Made by a program: the position numbers and the translations under genes. From Mimachlamys varia (taxonomy: Eukaryota; Mollusca; Bivalvia; Pectinida; Pectinidae), in the NCBI GenBank assembly GCA_947623455.1, contig OX392538.1, forward strand, positions 4,464,001-4,528,000: 64,000 nt of DNA. The letters run 5' to 3'. Positions 1 to 12,238 of this stretch are shown piece after piece. The number at the start of each line of letters is the position of its first letter. Positions within the stretch are counted from its first letter, which is position 1. The notes under the pieces were generated by a model. The model was not told the origin of the DNA, ran no database searches, and was given only the letters and a program-made list of their open reading frames with translations.

Positions 1-220
1 TCTGGGCACACAGTTATCTTGTAAAAACTTAATCAATCAAATTCTTTTCAAAACTCTTAAAAATTTCACAATTGAATATTTTTTCTCAACAAATCATTAA
101 ATTATGGTGAAGGGAGTAGATTTCTGAATAAAAGCTACAGTGAACATATCATAGAGGAGGTGCTTCTGAGGTCAGACAGTGAATTATGAACTAACAGACG
201 TGGATATTATTTTCGTGCTA
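1..220. other. No gene seen; AT-rich flank
   Basis: AT-rich sequence with no open frame, splice-bounded exon or repeat that I could recognise. Confidence 0.5.
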
Positions 221-613
221 TTAAAGGCCCAATATACGTAACTTTCGGCAAAACTTGAAGCGAAAATCAAGCCTAATAACTTATTATATTTTTAGATTTA
301 GTTAAGATTAACTGATATCAGCAATATTCAAGATGAATTCTTTCGCGGTTACCGGCACAGCAGCAGTTGAAATACGCTGTTTGTAAACACGAGTCCATTT
401 CGAACCGTCTTCTACCTTCGCTTTGTTGTTGAAGTGGGCCCCACCTGAATTATTTTCATTTCTTTGGATTTTTTTGTCAAGAGTTTATTGTTAGTTACTG
501 CTCATGTTTACTTCGTTTTAGGCTTATTTTTCCATGGTTATCAACTGGATTTTTTTTCAGAATTTTTCAGAATCACGAAAATTTCCCTGAAGTTACGTAT
601 ATTGGGCCTTTAA
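221..613. mobile_element. TTAA-flanked MITE, copy 1
   Basis: The two ends are inverted repeats of about 24 bp: the left end reads TTAAAGGCCCAATATACGTA and the right end is its reverse complement (590-613). Both termini carry TTAA, the target-site duplication typical of piggyBac-type transposition. A second copy lies in reverse orientation at 13875-14269 and shares the interior throughout. It has no coding capacity, so it would need a transposase supplied elsewhere. Assignment to piggyBac rests only on TTAA. Note that TTAA is also part of the inverted repeat, so the duplication cannot be separated cleanly from the element end. Confidence 0.75.
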
Positions 614-2018
614 CTTTATACCATATTCATCTTATCCATGCATATTTAAGTTGATATAACATCAATACTGATGTTCTCATTGACTAAGGATTTTGTCAAG
701 AAAGACCATCAGAAACACCAGATACTTTCGGGGTTAAGACTGATGCATAGATCTTCATATATATTTTTCAAATCTTTTTACTATATAAATTATTTGTTGC
801 AATATTATTCACAAGTCTACAGTTCTATATTTCTGAAATTATTTCTTAACATACCAGTATATACAATAAAACCTTATTATACTGCCACCAATTCCAGTGC
901 TGTTATAAAGGGGGTTTGTAATAAAGAGTTCTAAACATATAAAAGGTTTAAAAAAAAAAGTGATAGAAAAAATGTTGTATTTAGGTTTTACTGTTAAGCT
1001 CAAACATGTCTTTAATACCAGACCAGTTGATTAATACTTATTAGAATAAGTCGTTTATATAACACAGTTGAAACGCAAACAAGGGATTTTAGATAGAGTT
1101 TTCTGGAATAAATAAAGTTGTCATAAGCAAATTCTCCAAGTATAATTGTGGAGAAAACAAACTTTGCATGTTTTTTCTCCAGTTTACTTAATATGGCACC
1201 ATTCCCAATGATAAAGAAATATCCAAACATCAGGAAAAATTTGTTTCTTCCAATTTTTCTTATGAATGATTTCATAAGGTCATACTGAACTCTTTCTTTA
1301 CCGTAAAAGAAAGTGCTCCCTCTTCCCCGCTGTCCACTATATTCAACATGTTATGGTGAGGTTATCTAAATGCTGATTTGTTGCAATTAGCAGTCGACAC
1401 ATCCAATTACCCAATAAAATGACAAATAAAAGGTGCCCAAAATTTCCGAAACCATCAGTAACTTTAATTTTTCTGTAATGAAAGACAACACACTAAAAAT
1501 ACACATGGTAATCCGCCATTTTGTATAAACTTCTGGGAACAAACCTAATAACTACTTCCAGTACATAAGCTGGAAAGGGTACAAAGTACGGAAAGAGTTA
1601 AGAGACGAGAAGAATAAATAAAGCATTGTCTATCCTTTCATGTGTCAACAATCTTTCCCAATTTAAGAAAGATGTTAACATCAGATTGATAACATATGTC
1701 AAATTCAGTTCAATCATGTATTCATAAAAAAAAAAAAAAAAATTGATCCTGGATTGCTGTGTCAATATCACACGAAAATGTCAAGATGGTAAAATACATA
1801 AACTAGTAGAGGAACACGTCAGATGGAATAGGGAATGGTGTCATAACACAGTTAAGTGACTTGAGAGTAGTTTTGCTCATTGTTAAGGATTTTTATGTAC
1901 AAATGCTGTGTATTCATTTGATAAACTGTAAATAGTTGCATGACTATCATAAAGACTGTTGCATGAGGGGGGGGGGGGGGGGGGGGCTTAGTATAGACTT
2001 CCCAAATAAATGTTGTGA
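614..2018. other. No gene seen; AT-rich spacer
   Basis: Frames are short and unconvincing. It holds an A-run near 1726-1741 and a G-run of about 20 at 1967-1986, directly before the 28-bp minisatellite. Confidence 0.5.
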
Positions 2019-2227
2019 GCATTGAATGCACTGTAAATAAAGTTCTGGTATTGAATGCATGTAAATAAAGTTCTGGTATTGAATGCATGTAAAGTTCTGG
2101 TATTGAATGCATGTAAATAGAGTTCTGGTATTGAATGCATGTAAATAAAGTTCTGGTATTGAATGCATGTAAATAGAGTTCTGGTATTGAATGCATGTAA
2201 ATAAAGTTCTGGTATTGTTGAATGCAT
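2019..2227. repeat. 28-bp minisatellite
   Basis: About seven units with the core GTAAATAAAGTTCTGGTATT followed by GAATGCAT. One unit is shortened. Small frames on the minus strand here (repeating HAFNTRTLF) are the array read through, not genes. Confidence 0.85.
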
Positions 2228-2690
2228 ACAGTTAAGTTTTGTTAAGTTCTTTTCTCTGTGTTTGCATGAAGTTTGCATGGGTGATAGGAGGTCAGGAAAA
2301 CCTGATGGTAGTTACCTCCCCTTACATTGTTTATTTCTACTCCGTAGGCTGGCAGTGCTAACTGTGATCTACTCAACAACAAGAACAAAGGTATGTTACA
2401 GGCATTTCTCACACCTACATATTGTGTCCCCGTGACCAACTCCCATGCGAGGCCGACATTGGTGCACTCAGTGACCTCAGTTCAACAAGGGGAGTAACTC
2501 TTACAGTCGTTTAAAGAGGTTGCATGTGTGGATGACTTTTTTCAGAGTCAAGAAAATGGGAACACACTCAGAAAAACATATGCACTCTACAGTTTCTGAA
2601 AAGGCAAACATTAATTTATATTTATTAGTATCTTTTACAGTTTTACAGTCAGCTTCATTTTTTGTTTGTACAGAGTGTAGGTAGTATTCC
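2228..2690. other. No gene seen; spacer between arrays
   Basis: Ordinary non-repetitive sequence with only short chance frames. Its last bases (2691 onward) are the start of a segment that recurs inside the next array. Confidence 0.4.
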
Positions 2691-5209
2691 ATGCATTTTA
2701 TGGTATCTTTTTCTGTGTAAGCTCATGTATCAACTCTCTGGTTAAAATTCCCTCAACCCTTGGGGTAAGATTATTCCAACCGTTGGGTAAAGATTCCATC
2801 AACCTTTGGGTTAAGATTCCATCAACCCTTGGGATAAAATTCCATCAACCCTTGGGGTAAGATTCCATCAACCCTTGGGTTAAGATTCCATCAACCCTTG
2901 GGTTAAGATTCCATCAACCCTTGGGATAAAATTCTATCAACCCTTGGGGTAAGATTCCATCAACCCTTGGGATAAGATTCTATCAACCCTTGGGGTAAGA
3001 TTCCATCACCCCTTGGGTAGGATTCCATCAACCCTTGGGATAAGATTCTTTCAACCCTTGGGGTAAGATTCTATCAACCCTTGAGTTAATATTCCATCAA
3101 CCCTTGGGATAAAATTCTATCAACCCTTGGGGTAAGATTCCATCAACCCTTGGGGTAAGATTCCATCAACCCTTGGGTTAAGATTCCATCAACCCTTGGG
3201 ATAAAATTCTATCAACCCTTGGGGTAAGATTCCATCAACCCTTGGGATTAGATTCTATCAACCCTTGGGGTAAGAGTCCATCACCCCTTGGGTAGGATTC
3301 CATCAACCCTTGGGATAAAATTCTATCAACCCTTGGGGTAAGATTCCATCAACCCTTGGGTTAAGATTCCATCAACCCTTGGGATAAAATTCTATCAACC
3401 CTTGGGGTAAGATTCCATCAACCCTTGGGTAAGATTCTATCAACCCTTGGGGTAAGAGTCCATCACCCCTTGGGTAGGATTCGATCAACCCTTGGGATAA
3501 GATTCTTTCAACCCTTGGGGTAGGATTCCATGCATTTTATGGTATCTTTTTCTGTGTAAGCTCATGTATCAACTCTCTGGTTAAAATTCCCTCAACCCTT
3601 GGGGTAAGATTATTCCAACCGTTGGGTAAAGATTCCATCAACCTTTGGGTTAAGATTCCATCAACCCTTGGGTTAAGATTCCATCAACCCTTGGGATAAA
3701 ATTCTATCAACCCTTGGGGTAAGATTCCATCAACCCTTGGTTTAAGATTCCATCAACCCTTGGGTTAAGATTCCATCAACCCTTGGGATAAAATTCTATC
3801 AACCCTTGGGGTAAGATTCCATCAACCCTTGGGATAAGATTCTATCAACCCTTGGGGTAAGATTCCATCACCCCTTGGGTAGGATTCCATCAACCCTTGG
3901 GATAAGATTCTTTCAACCCTTGGGGTAAGATTCTATCAACCCTTGAGTTAATATTCCATCAACCCTTGGGATAAAATTCTATCAACCCTTGGGGTAAGAT
4001 TCCATCAACCCTTGGGGTAAGATTCCATCAACCCTTGGGTTAAGATTCCATCAACCCTTGGGATAAAATTCTATCAACCCTTGGGGTAAGATTCCATCAA
4101 CCCTTGGGATTAGATTCTATCAACCCTTGGGGTAAGAGTCCATCACCCCTTGGGTAGGATTCCATCAACCCTTGGGATAAAATTCTATCAACCCTTGGGG
4201 TAAGAGTCATCAACCCTTGGGTTAAGATTCCATCAACCCTTGGGATAAAATTCTATCAACCCTTGGGGTAAGATTCCATCAACCCGTGGGTAAGATTCTA
4301 TCAACCCTTGGGGTAAGAGTCCATCACCCCTTGGGTAGGATTCCATCAACCCTTGGGATAAGATTCTTTCAACCCTTGGGGTAGGATTCCATGCATTTTA
4401 TGGTATCTTTTTCTGTGTAAGCTCATGTATCAACTCTCTGGTTAAAATTCCCTCAACCCTTGGGGTAAGATTATTCCAACCGTTGGGTAAAGATTCCATC
4501 AACCTTTGGGTTAAGATTCCATCAACCCTTGGGTTAAGATTCCATCAACCCTTGGGATAAAATTCTATCAACCCTTGGGGTAAGATTCCATCAACCCTTG
4601 GTTTAAGATTCCATCAACCCTTGGGTTAAGATTCCATCAACCCTTGGGATAAAATTCTATCAACCCTTGGGGTAAGATTCCATCAACCCTTGGGATAAGA
4701 TTCTATCAACCCTTGGGGTAAGATTCCATCACCCCTTGGGTAGGATTCCATCAACCCTTGGGATAAGATTCTTTCAACCCTTGGGGTAAGATTCTATCAA
4801 CCCTTGAGTTAATATTCCATCAACCCTTGGGATAAAATTCTATCAACCCTTGGGGTAAGATTCCATCAACCCTTGGGATAAAATTCTATCAACCCTTGGG
4901 TTAAGATTCCATCAACCCTTGGGATTAGATTCTATCAACCCTTGGGGTAAGAGTCCATCACCCCTTGGGTAGGATTCCATCAACCCTTGGGATAAAATTC
5001 TATCAACCCTTGGGGTAAGATTCCATCAACCCTTGGGTTAAGATTCCATCAACCCTTGGGATAAAATTCTATCAACCCTTGGGGTAAGATTCCATCAACC
5101 CTTGGGTAAGATTCTATCAACCCTTGGGGTAAGAGTCCATCACCCCTTGGGTAGGATTCCATCAACCCTTGGGATAAGATTCTTTCAACCCTTGGGGTAG
5201 GATTCCATC
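2691..5209. repeat. 22-23-bp minisatellite with higher-order structure
   Basis: The basic unit is AAGATTCCATCAACCCTTGG plus GGT or GAT. A spacer that is not a unit of the repeat, beginning ATGCATTTTATGGTATCTTT, occurs at 2691, 3530 and 4391. This gives super-periods of 839 and 861 bp. The order of unit variants after each spacer is nearly the same in the three blocks, so the blocks arose by duplication of the whole segment, spacer included. If the PLXDC-like gene is real, the array sits in the intron before its membrane exon. Confidence 0.9.
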
Positions 5210-6424
5210 CACCCTTTTGATAAGATTTGATTAACCCTTGGGGTAGATTTGATCAATCCTTGGGGTAAGATTTGATTAACTCTTGGGGTAAGATTTGATC
5301 AATCCTTGTGGAAAGATTTGATCAATCCTTGGGGTAAGATTTGATTAACCCTTAGGGTAAGATTTGATCTATCCTAGGGGTAAGAATTGATCAATCCTTG
5401 GGGTAAGATTTAATTAATCCTTGGGGTAAGATTTGATCAATATTTGGGGTAAGATTTGATTTATCCTTGGGGTAAGATTTGATTAACTTTTGGGGTAAGA
5501 TTTGATCAATCCTTGGGGTAAGATTTGATCTATCCTTAAGGTAAAATTTGATTAACCCTTGGGGGAAGATTTGATTAACCTCTGGGGTAAGATTCCATCA
5601 ACCCTTGGGGTAGGATTTGATTAACCCTTGGAGTAGGATTTCATCCACCCTTGGGATAAGATTCTATCAACCGTTGTGATAAGATTTGATTAACCCTTGG
5701 GGTAGATTTGATCAATCCTTGGGGTAAGATTTGATTAACCTTGGGGTAAGATTTGATCAATCCTTGTGGAAAGATTTGATCAATCCTTGTGGTAAGATTT
5801 GATTAACCTTTGGGGTAAGATTTGATCAGTCCTTGGGGTAAGATTTGATCTATCTTTAAGGTAAAATTTGATTAACACTTGGGGCAAGATTTGATTAACC
5901 TCTGGGGTAAGATTCCATCAACCCTTGGGGTAGGATTTGATTAACCCTTGGGGTAGGATTTCATCCACCCTTGGGATAAGATTCTATCAACCGTTGTGAT
6001 AAGATTTGATTAACCCTTGGGGGAGATTTGATCAATCCTTGGGGTAAGATTCGATTAACTCTTTGGGTAAGATTTGATCAATCCTTGTGGAAAGATTTGA
6101 TCAATCCTTGTGGTAAGATTTGATTAACCCTTTGGGTAAGATTCTATCAACCCTTGTGATAAGATTTGATTAACCCTTTGGGTAAGATTTGATCAATCCT
6201 TGGGGTAAGATTTGATTAACACTTGGGGTAAGATTTGATCTATCATTTGGGTAAGATTTGATCAATCCTTGTGGAAAGATTTGATCAATCCTTGTGGTAA
6301 GATTTGATCAATCCTTGTGGTAAGATTTGATTAACCCTTGGGGTAAGATTCTTTCAACCCTTATGATAAGATTTGATTAACCCTTGGGGTAAGATTAGAT
6401 CAATCCTTGGGGTAAGATTCTGCC
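5210..6424. repeat. Diverged minisatellite of the AAGATTTGAT type
   Basis: The array continues directly from the previous one but switches to units of the form AAGATTTGATTAACCCTTGG or AAGATTTGATCAATCCTTGG. Units are more divergent than upstream. A secondary repeat is visible: the blocks starting near 5590 and 5890 share the same succession of variants. It ends about 200 bp before the exon at 6626. Confidence 0.85.
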
Positions 6425-6625
6425 CGTAGACTGAGACTTTCTTCCGTCATATGCCCAGGTATGGAATCAACTTCATGGTTTGTGTATTACATACAGCAGT
6501 TTTACCATTATAATTAATCTTATACATCTATCTTTGTCTTTGGAGGTGTTTGGGGAAGTTGTGATTCAATATTTAAAAAAAAGATAAGCAAGGCACTGAT
6601 ACTTTTTACTGTATGTTTGTTTCAG

Positions 6626-6750
6626 ATTTTTCCATAGGCATTGTGATAGCGGTGATAGTGATATTACTGGTGCTGATAGGTGGTATTGGAGGCTGGGTGT
6701 TCTACGCCTACAGAAACCCACAGTCCTCCTCCGGAATGTGGCTCATGGAG
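6626..6750 (+). CDS. Transmembrane exon of a PLXDC-like protein (penultimate coding exon)
   Basis: This internal exon encodes one membrane helix (SIGIVIAVIVILLVLIGG and following) and the start of a cytoplasmic tail (YRNPQSSSGMWLME). The acceptor is TTGTTTCAG, ending at 6625, and the donor is GAG|GTAAG at 6750/6751. The exon enters in phase 1 and leaves in phase 0, and the frame joins cleanly to the exon at 7623. The juxtamembrane tail followed by a HRP...MKF stretch resembles the C-terminus of plexin-domain-containing proteins (PLXDC1/2, TEM7), which are single-pass surface receptors. The extracellular exons are not in this window, so the family call rests on the tail alone. The apparent ATG at 6613 lies in the intron and is not a start. 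Another type I membrane protein remains possible. Confidence 0.6.
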
Positions 6751-7622
6751 GTAAGACTGCTAGGCTACACAGGTCACATGGGATCAATCTCAATCAATGT
6801 CAACAGCGCGTTTGTTCCACAGGAGAGTAATTACACATTATCAATGGCTATTAGCGATGTAAATGGCATCATCGTGACACTGTTAAAAAGATTTTGGTAA
6901 GGTTGTTTTAGAGTTGACGTCTCCATTTGACACCTACGATACAGACTGGAGGCTGAGATGTTACTGTACAAGTTTTTTTTTTCTTAACGGGTATAAAATT
7001 ATATGCTCTGCCATGATTATTTGTTTTCTCACGGTAACAAGTATTAATAGGGTGGTATATTTCACAGGTATTTAATTTTGTGGAATTTTATTTGACCATG
7101 AATATAACAAAATTAAATCCCTTGCAAATAAAAGCAACTATGCATTACACTGTCTACAAAGCTTAAATTGGGAGTAAGATATGTTCAAACTATGATGAAT
7201 CTATCTTAAAGAAACAATTCTCAAAATGCCTTGAGAACAAAGGCTTCTTTATAGTTTTTTCACATTAAAAAATTCAATCATTATTTTATTCATATCCCCT
7301 AATGGTTATTAGACCTTGAGCTGCCATAGAATCTGTTAAAATTATGAGTTATCTCCCATTAGATTGTATTGGAGGTTTAATCTTAGTTATTGGTACATAA
7401 TTTGAATTTATTTCATACTTATAACCATATGCTTGATCATTCTGTCGTATATATCTTTTTGAAAAAAAATAGCTTTTTCTTGAATTAAAGAGATTGTGTT
7501 AATGACCTAAGGAGCTACTAGACACTTTCTTAACACATTTTATATTAGTTTAATATATATTAGCAATAACAGATAATTTTTAGTTCATGAGGATAATTTG
7601 TGTTTGTTTATTCATATTTTAG

Positions 7623-7727
7623 CATCGTCCAAGCCAGATGAAACAGAAAATGGCAAAAATGAAATTTTGGAAGAAAACAACATCAACGGGAGAAAAATAC
7701 GAAATACGATCAGAGGCGGAAGCCTAG
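7623..7727 (+). CDS. Last coding exon of the PLXDC-like protein (cytoplasmic tail)
   Basis: This terminal exon encodes 34 residues, beginning HRPSQMKQKMAKMKF and ending EKYEIRSEAEA, then TAG at 7725-7727. The acceptor TTCATATTTTAG ends at 7622, and phase 0 matches the previous exon. The tail is basic and then acidic. In PLXDC proteins an RRP..W.AMKF stretch followed by a Y-A-E-V-E segment occupies the same place, which is the basis of the family suggestion. The intron between the two exons is 872 bp. The splice model is well supported; the family name is less certain. Confidence 0.6.
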   Translation, partial: HRPSQMKQKMAKMKFWKKTTSTGEKYEIRSEAEA

Positions 7728-9111
7728 CAAACATGTGACAGGGAGGACAGCCAATCAGAGACGGGAGAACTTCAACATTCACAATATCTATATTTTGTCC
7801 TATTCAGACACATGTATAACATAAAAACCTGTGGGTTTGTGGACAGTTATATTTCATAACCTTACAATCTGTATACCATAAGCCTGAACTCAAAGCTCCA
7901 TATGTCAGAATTATTAATGACGTTGATGCCCACAAATCAATGGAGAGTTGATGACATGATGAAGTTATGATGAAGTTAAGACTCCATTAACCAGACAGGT
8001 AACAGGATGGTATAGGCCGTCTGTAGTAGATCAACCCTCAGTGGAATGGTTATGAACTATAACTAACACAAACACCTGGGCCGTGGCATTGGTGTCTGGC
8101 TAGCTTAATGTCATTATATGATGGATGTATTGTAGATATCCACACGAAATAATGAAGAATGTTCCAAATCGCTTCATTGAGGATTATTGTAGTTCACAAT
8201 TCACAGTTTATCATTGACTTGACTATAAAAGACAAGAGAGTTGAATCATGAACAGATTTTTTAATTTATATATATGTAAGTTCACCCTGCTGTGGAAATG
8301 TTCTATAGCGAGAAGTAAGCTAGCCATACAATTCAATACCAGGCCCACAGGTACAGTAACAGGACTTTAATGTCACTGTATTGATTCAGGAATTTTTTTT
8401 TTTTCAAGAAGAAAAAGTTCCTTCCAAGGATTGTGATACAAAACAAGTAATCCCTTGTGTCCAAGTGTCAGACATTATGGAAGATTTTGTTTTAGTTTTT
8501 TTTGGAAAGCAAGTGTCATACATTTATGTTGCATGTTATTTATCAGTTCATGTTGCTGTTCTACATTGCATGCTGAGTACATGCAAGAGTAATGTTTGTC
8601 AGGGGTTGGTAAGCATATTACAGCCCCTTATTACTCTAAACCCGTACAGTACATACACTTTGTGACTCTATGCATTCGCCAATTTTCTAATTGAACTAAC
8701 AATGCATCTATTTTAATTCACATTTTATCCAGTCACAGATACAGAGTTGTAGCAAATTAAATTTTCACCCGGTAACAGATATAAACAGGCCTCTATTTTA
8801 CACAGGACAACCATCTCTTCAGCTACATAACAAATCACATAACTGTTCAGGAATTATCTAGTATTTGAGGTTCCTTTCAAAAACTGTATCAGGTAACATA
8901 ATCTGCTGTTGGAAAAGTTCTTGTTTAGATATATGGTGACCTATGTACTAGAAGCTAGTTTTATCACACAGAGAAATGGGGACAATCTTTAGAATATATT
9001 GGTCACTTACATGTAGTTCGAAACAAATCGTAATTTATTTACTAATCGGACGGACCGGGGTTTAAATATGTCTGGTCTATTGTGTAATATCCCCCTTCTA
9101 CAATGAATTCC
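7728..9111 (+). other. Probable 3' UTR and flank of the PLXDC-like gene
   Basis: No coding exon is visible after the stop at 7725. Some part of this is presumably 3' UTR, but I see no clear AATAAA soon after the stop, so its end cannot be placed. An open frame at 8381-8665 has no coding character. Confidence 0.35.
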
Positions 9112-9562
9112 ATCACACACATCTTGGTGTAATCTTGGATACACACATGTTGGTGTAATCTTGGATACACACATGTTGGTGTAATCTTGGATACACACAT
9201 GTTGGTGTAATCTTGGATACACACAAATTTGTGTTACCTTGGATACACACATCTTGGTGTAACCTTGGATACACACAAATTTGTGTTACCTTTGATATAC
9301 ACATCTTGGTGTAACCTTGGATAAACACATCTTGATGTAACCTTGGATACACACAATTTCGTGTTACCTTGGATACACACAATTTCATGTTACCTTGTAT
9401 TAACATACGATTTCTTGTTACCTTGGATACTCACGATTTCTTGTTACCTTGGACACAGACAACTTTATGTTATGTTGGATACACACAACTTTGTGTTACC
9501 GTGGATACACACAACTTTGTGTTACCTAATGGATACACACATCTTGGTGTTACCTTGGATGA
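9112..9562. repeat. 26-bp minisatellite with palindromic units
   Basis: About 17 units of the form ACACACATCTTGGTGTAACC plus TTGGAT. Several units contain the perfect palindrome ACACAAATTTGTGT. Both strands show short frames made only of the repeat (CVYPRLHQ and similar). Confidence 0.85.
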
Positions 9563-10321
9563 ATTTGATATTTATTACTGATTAAACAAAAGACCTATGT
9601 GCCTTCCACACATTAATAGGTATCCAGTAAATCCTATTTTTTTCTTTGAGTTTGGTGTTTTAAATCATGATCACAACATGAATGCTAGAAATGTACGGGA
9701 ATTTTTAGGGACACATGTTTTAGTAATGTATATTATATACATATAAATATACATATATATTTATAAATGACACATGCATGAGAGTGTGGGTATATTTTGT
9801 TGTTTTTTAAAATAAGTTTTATTTGAATCATCAGAATTAACGAGGTGTTTACAGATCTGACAGTAGATTTTTATCAATGTTGTGTTACCTGTCTGACCGA
9901 GTGACAGTTTATATGGTACCCACAAAACATATCCGTGTGTTTCCTGCTTATCTCCCCTTTCTATGGTCCAACCTGTTGATGTCCATAAACCAAAGATATC
10001 TGTGATGTTTGCAGGATGGTCTTACAGAAATCATAGGATAGATTTGATTACTCCTTTATTCAATTTATCAGAACAAAATCATTTTTGTAAGAATTTTATG
10101 ATTGGCCATCTGGGTACCAGCTTTTACAGTTTCATGTTTTCCATGCGGGAAAGGTCGTGATTTACAGAAAATTCTGTTCTTCATGCAAAAGGTACTGGCT
10201 GTAGCATTGTGATTTAAGACAAACCTTCACACTGTTAAAATAACTGTTAGTTTGAAATATGGGGATTTAGATAGCTTGGGAAAGCCATAAAAACTTTCCT
10301 GGAAGACATGACCAGACATGG
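9563..10321. other. No gene seen
   Basis: AT-rich spacer with an alternating AT tract near 9727-9768. No exon or repeat recognised. Confidence 0.4.
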
Positions 10322-11030
10322 AAGAGGTTTCATGTTGTGTCTCGTCGAGGACCAGACATGGGAGAGATTTCATGTTGTGTCTCTTCGAGGACCAGACAAA
10401 GGAGAGGTTTCATGTTGTGTCTCGTAGAGAACCAGACAAAGGAGAGGTTTCATGTTGTGTCTCGTAGAGAACCAGACAAAGGAGAGGTTTCATGTTTTGT
10501 CTTGTCAAGGACTAGACATTGGCGAGGTTTCATGTTATGTCTTGTCAAGGACTAGACATTGGCGAGGTTTCATGTTGTGTCTTGTCAAGGACCAGACATT
10601 GGCGAGGTTTCATGTTGTCTCGTCGAGGACCAGACATGGGCGAGGTTTCATGTTGTGTCTCGTAGAGAACCAGACATGGGAAAGGTTTCATGTTGCGTCT
10701 CGTCGAGGACCAGACAAAGGAGAGGTTTCATGTTGTGTCTCGTCGAGGACCAGACATTGGCGAGGTTTCATGTTGTGTCTCGTCGAGGACCAGACGTGGG
10801 AGAGGTCTCATGTTGTGTCTTGTCGAGGACCAGACATGGGAGAGGTTTCATGTTGTGTTATGCATGGACTAGACAAAGGAGAGGTTTCATGTTGTGTCTC
10901 GTCGAAGACCAGATGTTGGACAAATAAATTGGTGCGTCTCGATGAGGATCAGACATTGAACAAGTTTAGTTTCTTGTTGAAGACCAAACATTAGAGAGGT
11001 TTCTTGTGTCTCGTGAGGGACGGGTGTGTG
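10322..11030. repeat. 40-bp minisatellite
   Basis: About 17 units built on GAGGTTTCATGTTGTGTCTC then GTCGAGGACCAGACATGGGA. The last three units (after 10900) are degenerate. All three plus-strand frames stay partly open across it, giving frames up to 180 codons that are the repeat alone. Confidence 0.9.
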
Positions 11031-12238
11031 ACAAGTTAAGTAGTGTATGACGTCACTGTGATATCATTGTTTGTAGATGTATGGTTGTTATTTTTTGTAC
11101 AGTATCAAAAGATTGTTTTAATGTGTTACCATTGTTTTGCACTAGAGCACGAATCAGTTTTATCTATCCCAGACGACTAAAAATTTGCTTACTCAGTTCT
11201 GGTGCATATGAGGAGGAATTCAACGAATGGCAGAAATACTCAATGCTGATGAAGAGATTAAACAGAGATTTGATTGTTCTTTTTGTTTTTAAAATGGCAA
11301 TTCTGTAAACACCGTAGGAGATTTGAAAAAAAAATGTATACCGAGATTATTACCAAAGTATTTAGATAAATATATTTGTTATAAGTTGTACAGGTGATAC
11401 TTTCCCGCCGAATATTTGCTTTCTTTGTACTGAAACTTTGATAGGTTGACATTGTTACCTTTTACGTCAAATTCCTTTTAGATTTTTAACAGAAGTGCTT
11501 GCCAAGTGATATTGTGTTTTCAAGTAATTATCACACTGAAAATGTATGTAGAGTGAGAATGTTTATATGCCGGTAAGCAATTGATAAGTTGGGGAGAAAA
11601 TCACCTCATATCAAAAATGTCCCATTAATATTACCATGGCGACAATGTTACAATGGCTACAAAAATCATTCCTGTAGCATCAGGAGAAGTGGTTATATAT
11701 ATGAATGCTGAAATTATTTGAAATTTTCTGTCTAAATATTTACTTTTCTGTGAATTGAATCTCCACATTGAATCAAATTTGTCTTTTTTTAATTGTTTTT
11801 TCCAATTTGCATAATACATAATTATATAGATCATATTGTGGTATTATTTTCTGAATTGTGCAATTTCAGCAACATGTGACATTTAAGAAATCTCGAATTT
11901 GTTTCAACTGTTTTTGTTAGCACACAATTTACTCAGCCCTCTTTTTACTTGTTTTGTTTGTGATGTGATCTGTTTTACATAAATTTATGACCTATTTGCT
12001 AACCCACGTTTGTGGCGACCTCTAGCCTCTGGCCCCTCTGTTTGACTTTTGTCAGGTAAAATGATGTACATTTCACTACAAGAAATATTTATGAATCACA
12101 AAGCTAACATTTTTGTTTTCCTTTTTTTTCTGCAATTTTGTTTATTGTATTTTTATTTTATATTCAATTGAAAAGTATACATATCAGAATTTGAAAGGCA
12201 CATGTTACTGAAAAAACACCAACACTGTTGTTAGGGAA
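11031..12238. other. No gene seen
   Basis: AT-rich sequence with short chance frames on both strands and no recognisable exon. Confidence 0.4.

Noticed and set aside
10337..10994. Overlapping plus-strand frames up to 180 codons
   Set aside because: Translation of the 40-bp minisatellite in successive frames; no selected frame.
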